A DNA stretch of 64,000 bases from Mariniphaga sp041684965. GTDB lineage: Bacteria > Bacteroidota > Bacteroidia > Bacteroidales > Prolixibacteraceae. This document shows, one piece after another, positions 34,780 to 43,128 of this stretch. Within the stretch, counting starts at the first letter, position 1. The number at the start of each line of letters is the position of its first letter. The position numbers and the translations under genes were made by a program. The notes under the pieces were generated by a model. The model saw only the letters and a program-made list of their open reading frames with translations, made no database searches and was not told the origin of the DNA. The stretch is from assembly GCA_041684965.1 (NCBI GenBank), contig JAWLGR010000002.1, forward strand, positions 186,001 through 250,000. Reading direction: 5' to 3'.

Positions 34780-35823
34780 TCATCTGCATTCTGATATTCC
34801 AATACCCGGTCTATCATGCAGAATTATTTTTCCATTTTTTATCTTAACTCCTTCATAAGGGTCGTTGGATATGAGAAGATTCCCGTCAAGGTCGGCCCAG
34901 TCGGCTTTTGCAGAAAGTTGTGCAGCAGCAGAAATGGCACAGGAAGTTTCTGTCATGCAACCTATCATTACTTTTAATCCCAAAGCTTTTGCAAGCAGGA
35001 TCATTTTATAAGCTTCACGCATACCGGAGCTTTTCATTAACTTAATATTAATACCTGAATATACTCCTACAGCTTCCTGTACATCTGAAAGCCGCTGGAC
35101 GGCTTCATCTCCGATAACAGGAAGTGGTGCTCTTTCTGTCAGCCAGGCATGATCGTCTTTTTGATCTTTGGGAAGGGGTTGCTCAACAAAATCAACTCCT
35201 TTTTCTTTTAGCCAATATATCATCTCTAGTGCATGTTCTCTGTGTTTCCAACCCTGGTTTACATCCACACAGAGCGGTTTTCCGGTTACTTTACGGATGG
35301 TTTCAATCATTTCCCTGTCGTTTTTTCCACCAAGTTTAACTTTTAAAATTTTATAGGGTTCCGCTTCCTTTACTTTTTGAATCACCACATCCAGTTTGTC
35401 AATGCCTATCGTGAATGAAGTGTTGGGTGTATTTTCAGGTGAGAATCCCCAGATTTTATACCAGGGCTGACTTATCAGTTTTCCTGTCAGATCGTGAAGA
35501 GCGATATCGATCGATGCTTTAGCTGCTGTATTTCCCGGGGCTGAATTATCTACATATTCCAGGATTTCATCCATTCGAAAAGGATCGGTAAACTGACTGA
35601 GGTTCAGCGATGATAAAAATCTATATGCTGTTTCTTGGGATTCACCAAGATAGGGAGGCATGGAGGCTTCACCACATCCGGTAATACCATTGTACTCAAT
35701 TTGAGTCAGCATTACCGGAGTAACAATCCTTGAACTGCCTGCAAGGGAAAATGCATATTTCAGCCTTAAATCATAAGGTTTAAAAGTTAGTTTCAACCTT
35801 TCATTGGTCATTTTTCTTTTCAT
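34780..35823 (-). CDS. Dipeptide epimerase (enolase superfamily)
   Basis: A 347-residue muconate-lactonizing-type enolase superfamily member that racemises the C-terminal residue of dipeptides such as L-Ala-D-Glu from peptidoglycan recycling. The catalytic bases are seen as KVKLGG after IL (the K-x-K pair) and INIKLMKSSG on the opposite face. Metal ligands are Asp in LCVDVNQGW, Glu in DFVEQPLPKD and Asp in VIGDEAVQ. The C-terminal MIGCMTETSCAISAAAQ and ADLDGNLLISNDPYEG match Ala-Glu epimerases, in which the D-x-D/G-x loop selects dipeptides. It stands alone. Exact dipeptide specificity cannot be read from the sequence. Confidence 0.9.
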   Translation of the reverse strand: MKRKMTNERLKLTFKPYDLRLKYAFSLAGSSRIVTPVMLTQIEYNGITGCGEASMPPYLGESQETAYRFLSSLNLSQFTDPFRMDEILEYVDNSAPGNTAAKASIDIALHDLTGKLISQPWYKIWGFSPENTPNTSFTIGIDKLDVVIQKVKEAEPYKILKVKLGGKNDREMIETIRKVTGKPLCVDVNQGWKHREHALEMIYWLKEKGVDFVEQPLPKDQKDDHAWLTERAPLPVIGDEAVQRLSDVQEAVGVYSGINIKLMKSSGMREAYKMILLAKALGLKVMIGCMTETSCAISAAAQLSAKADWADLDGNLLISNDPYEGVKIKNGKIILHDRPGIGISECR

Positions 35824-36086
35824 TTACGTAAAAAAAATCCCGGGTAGTTTAACTCCACCCAGCGTAATACTTTTTCAATCATTTTTTTGATTTACTGTAG
35901 ACGGTTTTGTATGTATCAGACTCTTCCTAATTTTTTGCATGAAAACAAAAACGGGTAGTCCGTTAATATATTCCTCACTTACCTCAACAGAGTGTTAATA
36001 ATTTATGATCTTTGCTCAATCTTTAATGTCACACAGGAAAGGCAAATATAGGAAACATTGTGCGACAGTTGATCTTGAATGAAACT

Positions 36087-36773
36087 ATGGAAAACAATGT
36101 TCAGATACTATACCAGGATGAGCAAATAGTGGTGGTGGAGAAACCAGCTGGTCTTGCAGTGCATAAGAATGATTTTATGGCTCATGATGCACCTTATTTA
36201 ACTAAATTGCTTGGAGAAATAACCAGCAAATGGATATACAATGTTCACAGGCTTGATTCCAAAACTTCTGGTGTGATGGTGTTGGCTTTTTCTCCTGAAA
36301 TGGCCCGGAACCTGACCTTGCAGTTCGAGCGGAAGGAAGTACTGAAAAAATATATAGGTTTGGTACAGGGGAATCCCGGGGAAGGAACATTTAGCGATAA
36401 AGTTCTGGTAAAGAAGAAGACAAATTTTAAAAAAGCGGCCGTTACGCATTACAAAACATTGCAGGCAATAAATTCTCAAATTTCTTACAAGGAGAAATCA
36501 AATATTGTGATTAGCCTGGTTGAAATTCAGCCAGAGACAGGGCGATGGCACCAAATTCGCCAGCATTTTGCAAAAAATCATTTTGATATTGTAGGAGATG
36601 CCCATCATGGAGATTTTACACTGAATAAAATAATTACTGAAAAAACAGGCATCAAACGGCTGCTCCTACATGCTTCCGAAATAGAGTTTGTTCACCCTGC
36701 AACCCTCAAGAGGGAAAAGTTCCTATCGCCTTTACCGACAGAATTCCACAAGATTTTAACGTTTGAATTATAA
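36087..36773 (+). CDS. RluA/TruC-family pseudouridine synthase
   Basis: A 228-residue RNA pseudouridine synthase. The N terminus has ILYQDEQIVVVEKPAGLAVH, followed by the catalytic motif VHRLDSKTSGVMVLAF, in which Asp attacks uridine; then LKKYIGLVQG and the third motif PETGRWHQIRQHFAKN. The GDAHHGD near residue 180 and C-terminal RLLLHASEIEF resemble TruC, which modifies U65 of tRNAs, more than the RluD type. The ATG at 36087 fits the fold; a GTG at 36060 would add nine residues. No S4 domain is present, which also fits TruC. It is a single gene; the RNA target is inferred. Confidence 0.88.
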   Translation: MENNVQILYQDEQIVVVEKPAGLAVHKNDFMAHDAPYLTKLLGEITSKWIYNVHRLDSKTSGVMVLAFSPEMARNLTLQFERKEVLKKYIGLVQGNPGEGTFSDKVLVKKKTNFKKAAVTHYKTLQAINSQISYKEKSNIVISLVEIQPETGRWHQIRQHFAKNHFDIVGDAHHGDFTLNKIITEKTGIKRLLLHASEIEFVHPATLKREKFLSPLPTEFHKILTFEL

Positions 36774-37227
36774 GATTTGAGGCTTTAATTAGCAGGGGAA
36801 TTATTATATATTATAAATTAGAAAACTCTTGTAAAGAGGTTTGCCGGATTAATTAAAACGAATTCATTTGGCCTGATGGATTTTGGTGTTCAATTATTCG
36901 GAATCAAAAAAACTTCTGTGTTTCATTTTTTTACTGCGACTGTGGATTTCTCCATTATAGACAATCTAATTCCTGCTGTTGTATATTTAAAAAGCAGGAT
37001 ACAATTGAGCACATTGTTACTTTTTTTTGAATGTTTGCCTTTATCAGTAGTCAATTTGTCGAAAATAATAGTATTTGTGCAGAAAAGGATTCATTTTTGA
37101 GTAACGAACCGGTGAGTTATTCGTCTTAAGTTAACAAACTGGAATTTTTAAATAATGACCATGAATAATTTAATAAATAGAATGGGAGTTAAGTCGAATA
37201 CAGTTAATAACTAACAATTATAATGAG
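36774..37227. other. Intergenic region before the DUF4252 gene
   Basis: About 450 AT-rich bases with no supported gene. A 74-codon frame at 36876-37100 is hydrophobic, has no relatives I recognise and no ribosome binding site. No clear promoter or terminator was picked out. Confidence 0.45.
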
Positions 37228-37725
37228 ATGAAAAAAATATTCTTTCTGTCATTCGTTTTAATCTTTCTTTTTGTCTCATGTGACCAAAATAAAGATGTGA
37301 CTAAAACATTTTCTAAATACAAGCTCAAAGAAGGGGTGACCTCCATAACTATTCCCGGCTGGGTTTTAAATTTAGCTGTCCGGTGGGGCGATTTGGAGAA
37401 AGAAGAACGAGACTTGTTGCAGAGCATTTCTAAAATTAAAATATTAACTATAGATGATAACAATTTAAATTCCCGCAGCAACTTACACCGGGAATTTTAC
37501 CAGAGTGTTTCTGCTATACCTGGAATGGAAGAGCTCTTGGTTGTAAAAAATGATACTGAACAGGTAACTGTATTCGGAAAAACAGATGAGGGTACCATCT
37601 ATGAGTTGTTTGTCCTGGTTGGCGGGGACGATAATGCAATGATTTATTTAAAAGGAAAGCTGCAAACGGAACTATTAGCCTCAGTTGTGAACAAATCCAA
37701 CCAACACAGGCTATTTGCCTGGTAA
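37228..37725 (+). CDS. DUF4252-family lipoprotein
   Basis: A 165-residue lipoprotein: a hydrophobic signal FFLSFVLIFLFVSC with the lipobox Cys at about residue 19, then a mostly alpha/beta body. The pattern matches the Bacteroidota family DUF4252: a short helix with the sequence VTSITIPGWVLNLAVR, a middle ISKIKILTIDDN, and a C-terminal strand pair with MEELLVVKNDTEQVTVFGK and LFVLVGGDDNAMIYLKG. The family has no known activity. It is alone, convergent with the helicase gene. The assignment is from overall pattern and fairly sure. Confidence 0.8.
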   Translation: MKKIFFLSFVLIFLFVSCDQNKDVTKTFSKYKLKEGVTSITIPGWVLNLAVRWGDLEKEERDLLQSISKIKILTIDDNNLNSRSNLHREFYQSVSAIPGMEELLVVKNDTEQVTVFGKTDEGTIYELFVLVGGDDNAMIYLKGKLQTELLASVVNKSNQHRLFAW

Positions 37726-37780
37726 ATCCATCATGGAATAATACCTGTTTAATAGTCCTGAAGTAACCTGTTGCTGGTAT

Positions 37781-40255
37781 TCAGGCAGTTTGCCTGTTCA
37801 GGCTAGCCATTACCATCCGGATCTCTCCAAAAGAAAAATCGTCACCCAGAGCATTTTTAATTTCACTGAGCGTGGCAGAATTTTCCCTTTTGTTGATGTA
37901 GTTAACGATGTTATCGTATTTTTTTGAATCGATGAGTTCAAAAATATCAAGTTCACCTTTACCTATAAAATAAGCCAGGTGAGATTCGATGGTAGAAATT
38001 GCCAGATTTCGTTTTTTTGCAATCAAAAGAGGCTGTAGCCCTTGTTTAAAAAGTGCCAGACTGGTTTCCCTGGTGTCAAGGCCGGCAAGTTCTACTTCCT
38101 GTCGGGCATTTGACGGAATATCCATTCCTTTTTTATTTCGGTAGGTTAGCACGAGCGACAGGAGTTCCTGTCCAAACCGTTCCATCTTTTTGCCGCCCAT
38201 TCCTTTTATCATTTTCATTTCAATAGCAGTGGAGGGAAGTTTTTCTGAAATTTTTACCATTACTTTTTGCAGAAGTATCTTTGGCTCATCTATGCCCGTT
38301 TCCAAAGATTTGATATTTCGCCATTCCAATAATTTGCTGTAAAATTCAGGATGGGATAACTCCATGGCAGCGACTTTGGTCCGGACTTTTACCGACGGCT
38401 TTTCAATAGATGCCACTGCACGTGCAGCCAAATAATCCTTTACAGAGAATCCTTGTCCAATAGAATTCAAACAATTTTTTTTAATTTCTATCTCTGTTTC
38501 CAGATTACCCAACAATTCAGCTATCCTTTTTCGCAGTGCCTTATTATCCGTTTCGTATCCGGCATTTACCAGGTGATTTTCTACAATGATTTTTATTTTG
38601 GACAAGAAATAATCTGCCGCTTTCTTTAGTCTTTCCTGTAAAAGGATATTTTCATCAGCAGGTAATTCCTGGTTTGCCAGTTTTTCCATTTGAGGTTTAA
38701 ATTTTTCAGCCACTTCTATTATTTCTTTCCGGATTTGCATCACCATTTCCCAAAGGTGTTTATTGAGGTTGCCCATTAAGGCAGAGCTGTTTTCATTCCA
38801 TATTTTTTGTATATATGCAGCAGTACGAACTATCGGTTTAAAATCTATTAATTCATTCAATAATTGCAACTCATAAGTTTTTCGATATTTCTCCAGTTCT
38901 GCTATTCCCGGCTGATTTTGTTCTATATGATCAATAAATACAGTTACCGTGTTATCATTTATTACACTTTGCAGGTTAAGCGGTGTCCTTAATATTAAAC
39001 CTTCAAGATTCTTGCATCGACTAAGTGCTACATATACCTGGCCATGTGCAAATGAAAGGTGTGCATCGATTATAGCCTTTTCAAAAGTAAGTCCCTGGCT
39101 TTTATGGATTGTAATAGCCCAGGCCAGTTTTAAGGGAAATTGTATAAACTTTCCAGCTACTTCTTCCTCTATCTCCGATGTTGCTTCATTCAGACTGTAT
39201 TTGGTATTTTCCCAAAAGTCCGATTCAACAACAATAGGTTCCGTTTCACCCGGGCATAGTACCTCAATTTGGTTCTCAGTAACGCTTTGGACTTTACCAA
39301 TTTTGCCATTATAATATCTTTTTTCGATAGAGGTATCATTTTTAAGGAACATCACCTGTGCACCGGCTTTAATTTCCAGCACTTCATCTGCAGGATATGC
39401 AAATGCAGGGAAATCTCCTTCAATTTTACAATGAAACCGATGCATTTGGGATGAAAGTCTTTGAAGATGTGTTTCATTTATCTGCTTCGCCTGGTAGTTA
39501 TGGGTAGTGAGGGTTATGTAACTGTCATCATCGACCGGTGAAAATCCTGGTTTATACCTGCTGTTCAGTAACTGAAGATCATCTGTGTTCATCTTATTAT
39601 CCCTTACCTTGTTAAGCAGGTCAATAAATTGTTGATCGCTTTGGCGGTAAATACGTTTTAGCTCAATGCCTGTAAATTCTGATTTCTGAAGGGCATGACT
39701 ACTAAAAAAGAAACAGGTGTCGTAATATTTTTTTAATACCTCCCATTCATTTTCTTTTACCACTGGTGCCAGTTGTTGTAAATCACCAATCATTAAAAGC
39801 TGCAATCCTCCAAATGGCAGGTAGCGGTTTTTAAACCTGCGTAATGTAGCATCAATTGCATCCAGTACGTCGGCCCGTACCATGCTTATTTCATCAATCA
39901 CCAATAAGTCGAGGCTTTTAATCAGATTGATTTTGTTTTTACTGAACCGGTTAATACGCCCGGAGTTCTGCCTGTCATTTTGGTTTGCAGGTGCATTAAA
40001 ATTACTGGAATCCTGTGAAACCTGTGGCCCAAAAGGTAGTTGAAAAAATGAATGAATGGTTACCCCTCCTGCATTAATGGCAGCTACTCCTGTTGGTGCT
40101 ACAACAACCATTCTTTTAGGTGAAATTCTTTTTAAACTTTTTAGGAAAGTTGTCTTGCCAGTACCTGCTTTTCCTGTTAAAAATAAATTTTGGTTTGTGT
40201 AGTGAATAAAGTTAAAAGCCAATTTAAGTTGGGGATTGTTTTCAAAATTTGACAT
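37781..40255 (-). CDS. PIF1/RecD-like helicase with HRDC and helix-turn-helix tail
   Basis: An 824-residue superfamily 1B helicase. The ATPase core has FLTGKAGTGKTTFLKSL (Walker A), MVVVAPTGVAAINAGG, LLVIDEISMVRADVLDAID (Walker B), LMIGDLQQLAPVV and, at the end of the core, LKLAWAITIHKSQGLTFE and VYVALSRCKNL. An unassigned helical region follows, then an HRDC-like DNA-binding domain around residues 640-710 (KLPSTAIEMKMIKGMGGKKMERFGQ) and a C-terminal HTH_40-type domain (LLIAKKRNLAISTIESHLAYF). This architecture is common in Bacteroidota, with presumed roles in replication-fork or G-quadruplex processing. The ATG at 40253-40255 is preferred to one two codons earlier. The ATP-cone nuclease gene lies 66 bases upstream in the same direction. 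Confidence 0.9.
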   Translation of the reverse strand: MSNFENNPQLKLAFNFIHYTNQNLFLTGKAGTGKTTFLKSLKRISPKRMVVVAPTGVAAINAGGVTIHSFFQLPFGPQVSQDSSNFNAPANQNDRQNSGRINRFSKNKINLIKSLDLLVIDEISMVRADVLDAIDATLRRFKNRYLPFGGLQLLMIGDLQQLAPVVKENEWEVLKKYYDTCFFFSSHALQKSEFTGIELKRIYRQSDQQFIDLLNKVRDNKMNTDDLQLLNSRYKPGFSPVDDDSYITLTTHNYQAKQINETHLQRLSSQMHRFHCKIEGDFPAFAYPADEVLEIKAGAQVMFLKNDTSIEKRYYNGKIGKVQSVTENQIEVLCPGETEPIVVESDFWENTKYSLNEATSEIEEEVAGKFIQFPLKLAWAITIHKSQGLTFEKAIIDAHLSFAHGQVYVALSRCKNLEGLILRTPLNLQSVINDNTVTVFIDHIEQNQPGIAELEKYRKTYELQLLNELIDFKPIVRTAAYIQKIWNENSSALMGNLNKHLWEMVMQIRKEIIEVAEKFKPQMEKLANQELPADENILLQERLKKAADYFLSKIKIIVENHLVNAGYETDNKALRKRIAELLGNLETEIEIKKNCLNSIGQGFSVKDYLAARAVASIEKPSVKVRTKVAAMELSHPEFYSKLLEWRNIKSLETGIDEPKILLQKVMVKISEKLPSTAIEMKMIKGMGGKKMERFGQELLSLVLTYRNKKGMDIPSNARQEVELAGLDTRETSLALFKQGLQPLLIAKKRNLAISTIESHLAYFIGKGELDIFELIDSKKYDNIVNYINKRENSATLSEIKNALGDDFSFGEIRMVMASLNRQTA

Positions 40256-40321
40256 GGGCATGGTAATTTGTTTGGTTTAATTCACCGAAATTAAGGATGT
40301 TAAATGAAAATTGCAAGAAAA

Positions 40322-41170
40322 TCAGAATGGAATTTCATGCAATTCCTTTAATTCCTTTACCAATTGATTATATTGCCTGTTATCCAGTTGTAAGGAAGCA
40401 AGAACCGCTGGTTCATCATTCAATTGCCGGCAAATAACAATGCCTTTTTCCAGTAAGTATTTTTTTTGGCGGTTGGTTAAATATGTCAATACAGTGATTG
40501 GGTAGATTTTTTTCTTGTCGATAATGTCCTTCATGCCATTACCTGCAGGATAATCCCAGCCTAGCAGATGCAGTCCGCAACATTTTCCATAAACTATAGC
40601 ATCTGATGAAAAACGGGTATTTGTAACCACCCATCCATGAAAGGAAAACCCATTGTAATCTGCAGATTCTTTTTGTTTTTTAATGATATCATCAATTCTT
40701 GCACGAACGTAAAGGGGAACCTGTACACTTACAGTCTTTCCCGGACTTTGACTGTATTTACATTCTACAAGATGTTCTTCTTTATCTTTTTTTGCTACAA
40801 CATCCATTTCGTGAGTTATACAACAACCATTCATTACCAGGCCGGTCTCAGTGCTAAATTCCATAAAATTAAAGATTTTGGCAACAAAATGCTCAAAAGG
40901 ATACCCGGTTGGCCCAAGTTCTAGAATGGCTTTTTTCAGTTTATACCGGGATGCCAGATGGTTTCTTTTTAGCTGCAGTAACCTGTATGCCCTTGCATAA
41001 ATTTGCCGTGTAGTAATTCCATCGTAAACCCAGTTGAATATATCACTTAAAACCTGTTCTATTTCCTCCTGGCTGGCACCTGAGCTTTGCAGAGAGTAGA
41101 TTAATTTTTCCGCTGCAAAAGGCTCTGATTCACCAGATGCTTTTTGCACAGTTATATTTTTAGGTTTCAT
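40322..41170 (-). CDS. ATP-cone domain fused to a restriction-type nuclease
   Basis: A 282-residue two-domain protein. Residues 1-90 are an ATP-cone like that of NrdR and ribonucleotide reductases: ITVQKASGESEPFAAEKLI, LQSSGASQEEIEQVL and YDGITTRQIYARAYRLL. Residues 95 to about 215 look like an Mrr-type PD-(D/E)xK nuclease: GYPFEHFVAKIFNFM, then HEMDVVAKKDKEEHLVECKYSQ, with the catalytic D and E-C-K, and FHGWVVTNTRFSSDA. The end is a helical tail. The domain pairing suggests a nuclease gated by nucleotide level. It lies 66 bases before the PIF1-like helicase gene in the same direction, so a joint role in DNA processing or defence is possible but unproven. Confidence 0.82.
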   Translation of the reverse strand: MKPKNITVQKASGESEPFAAEKLIYSLQSSGASQEEIEQVLSDIFNWVYDGITTRQIYARAYRLLQLKRNHLASRYKLKKAILELGPTGYPFEHFVAKIFNFMEFSTETGLVMNGCCITHEMDVVAKKDKEEHLVECKYSQSPGKTVSVQVPLYVRARIDDIIKKQKESADYNGFSFHGWVVTNTRFSSDAIVYGKCCGLHLLGWDYPAGNGMKDIIDKKKIYPITVLTYLTNRQKKYLLEKGIVICRQLNDEPAVLASLQLDNRQYNQLVKELKELHEIPF

Positions 41171-41335
41171 TCCTGTTTAAATTATTTCAGTATTGGCAGT
41201 TCGCCATAGTTTTTTTTCAGGAATTGTAAGTGCCAATAAATTTTTTTATTAGTAAACCAGCAATGATTATAGTTGAATGAAACAGTAACTTTTAATCTAT
41301 CTGGATTTAATACCAATCTAAAAAAATTCCTTAAG

Positions 41336-41770
41336 TCAGAGGTTGTAATTGTTCATTTGTTTCTCGTGGTGGTATCCTTTAGAAATCAGGTTTTCTATAA
41401 AGTCTCCTGGAATTGGCTTTACAATATAATCAATCACACTTTCGAAACTAAACGCTTCCTTCTTATCTTTTTTTAGTATCGAACTCGTTGTAATTATAAA
41501 ATGAGTCTTATTTTTTCTTTCGGGAAAACTGTTTTCAAATTCCCTGATAAATTCAAAGCCATGGATTTCCGGCATTTTAAGATCGATTAGGATGTAGTCA
41601 GGAAATTTATCTGAATCAATTTCATATAATTCCTGAAGCTCCTTTAGTGCTTCATCGGCGTGCTCCTGGATGCTAAAATAGGATGAATTGGACGACCAGT
41701 TAATGACCATGTTAGCCAGTTCATTTGTAAATTTGTCATCATCTATCATCATCACACTATATTTTTTCAT
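41336..41770 (-). CDS. Single-domain response regulator
   Basis: A 144-residue receiver domain with no output domain. The acidic pocket MMIDDDKF (Asp10-12), phospho-accepting Asp63 in ILIDLKMPEIHGF, the Thr94/Thr95 switch in FIITTSS and Lys118 in DYIVKPIPG are all present, so it should be phosphorylated. Lone receivers work as phosphorelay intermediates or act by protein contact. A decayed histidine-kinase ATPase domain lies just upstream in the same orientation, about 100 bases away, so this protein was probably encoded with a kinase that has since been lost. It may now be served by another kinase such as the four-PAS orphan at 676-2916, which is speculation. Confidence 0.88.
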   Translation of the reverse strand: MKKYSVMMIDDDKFTNELANMVINWSSNSSYFSIQEHADEALKELQELYEIDSDKFPDYILIDLKMPEIHGFEFIREFENSFPERKNKTHFIITTSSILKKDKKEAFSFESVIDYIVKPIPGDFIENLISKGYHHEKQMNNYNL

Positions 41771-41871
41771 GATCTTCCGTAATTTGATTTTATATGGTTG
41801 TAATTCAATGGTTAATATTTATTTTAATGCGGTAAAGTTCGCAAAATAAATTAAAATTCAATACCTAAAGC

Positions 41872-42090
41872 TCATTTTATATTAATTATTCTTTTAAATA
41901 ATTTTAAAAATTTTTTTCTTCTCCAGGCTTGCTATTCAATTCAATGCTTCCCCCTTTATATTCTACTATTCTTAGCAGAACATTTAAGCATATTCTCAGT
42001 CCACCCGCTTCAGGAGAAAACCGGTGAAATGATGAAAAAACCTTTTCCATGATTTCATTGCTTATACCAATCCCATTGTCTAAAGTTAGG
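41872..42090 (-). pseudogene. Relic of a histidine kinase ATPase domain
   Basis: On the minus strand the frame reads LDNGIGISNEIMEKVF, then FHRFSPEAGGLRICLNVLLR and IVEYKGGSIELNSKPGEE, ending in a TGA at 41872-41874. This is the G1 box through the C-terminal end of a HATPase_c domain. The G2 box is damaged (GGLRICLN where GGxGIGLN is expected). No H-box or N-box could be traced further upstream, so only the last 70 codons remain. Orientation and spacing put it directly before the receiver gene, as in ordinary kinase-regulator operons. Confidence 0.75.
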
Positions 42091-43128
42091 TTATTATTTT
42101 ATAAAATCAATAGAAAATTATATAGGTTTTATTTTTTGTAACTAAACTCTTTCTGAAAATTATACAAATGCCAATGGAATATTTCAAGCTTAAAGAAAGG
42201 GAGGGACAGGTTGCGCTTTTTCATCACATTTTAAAACCTCAGGCGAGTGAATAGGGGGTTTTAATTCCTGTTCGGGGAAATTTATAGAAGAGAACCTTTA
42301 AATAAAAGCGATTTTTAGGCTGTGTGGAATGCTATTCAGAAACGAATTGTCTGCCGTGGATGATGATTATTATAAAAAGTATCGATGAATGAAGCAACTG
42401 ACAAATGAAACATCAGGAATTACGATATGATATAGCATTAAAAATACTTTTAATTTTTACGGTTCGGATGCGAAAGCGGAAATGTGAGAGAAGACATAAT
42501 TTTTATGAAACAACAGCATTTTTTCCCCATTGGTATTTGAAAATTCTATAAGCAGAAGGAAAATTCCCTGATTATCTGTTGTTTTAAGATTCATCAAGGA
42601 TTCATTGACAATTTTACTTCTAATTTTATAAACCATGTGTGGAAATACTGCCACTTTGAGTCGGGAATATATTCCACAAAACTATTAAACAGATTTATTC
42701 CTGAATTAAAGCTTTTCAGGCATTTTTTTAATTGGACGAAAAGGTACATCCTTGTTATAGTGTGGGTTTTATTCAGTTTTAGTCAGATTAACCCTCTTTA
42801 TCTTATAATCCGTTCTTGCCTGTTTTGTTGCTAAACAGGAGTTGGCAGAGAAATTGGGTAATATGGAACATGAGAAGAAGCAGAAAAATGTATCTGGTAG
42901 CTGCGGGCCTTTATATGGATGATTTTTTACTTTTTTATTTTTCTCTTGCAGGGGTGCTTTTGAATTTTTATTATGGAATTCAAACTATTTGCCGTTTTCA
43001 GAAACCTGCAGAAAAAAAATCGTCTTTTAATTCCATTCATTTTTAGTGCCGGATATTATAAGGTAAGCAGCAGCACTGCCTTTTGATGCTTTTTTATAAC
43101 GTATTTATAATTTTAATTATTAGATGGC
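42091..43128. other. Apparently decayed region between the kinase relic and glgE
   Basis: About 1,040 bases with only short open frames on both strands (for instance 42457-42654 minus and 42816-43046 plus) that share no features with known proteins and have no supporting start signals. It is probably the eroded remainder of the kinase and other lost genes. The last 60 bases must hold the glgE promoter; a TTTTG at 43081-43085 is a possible -33 element, but no good -7 partner was seen. Confidence 0.5.

Noticed and set aside
36876..37100. 74-codon plus-strand frame before the DUF4252 gene
   Set aside because: AT-driven hydrophobic composition and no supporting signals.
37782..37796. Short hairpin caggca-gtt-tgcctg near the end of the helicase gene
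   Set aside because: Lies within the coding end of the helicase, the stem is only 6 bp and no T-run follows.
42457..42654. 65-codon minus-strand frame in the decayed region before glgE
   Set aside because: No recognisable motif, no promoter or ribosome binding site, and it lies among other broken sequence.
42816..43046. 76-codon plus-strand frame just before glgE
   Set aside because: Unusual composition, no family resemblance, and the other frame over the same bases looks no worse.
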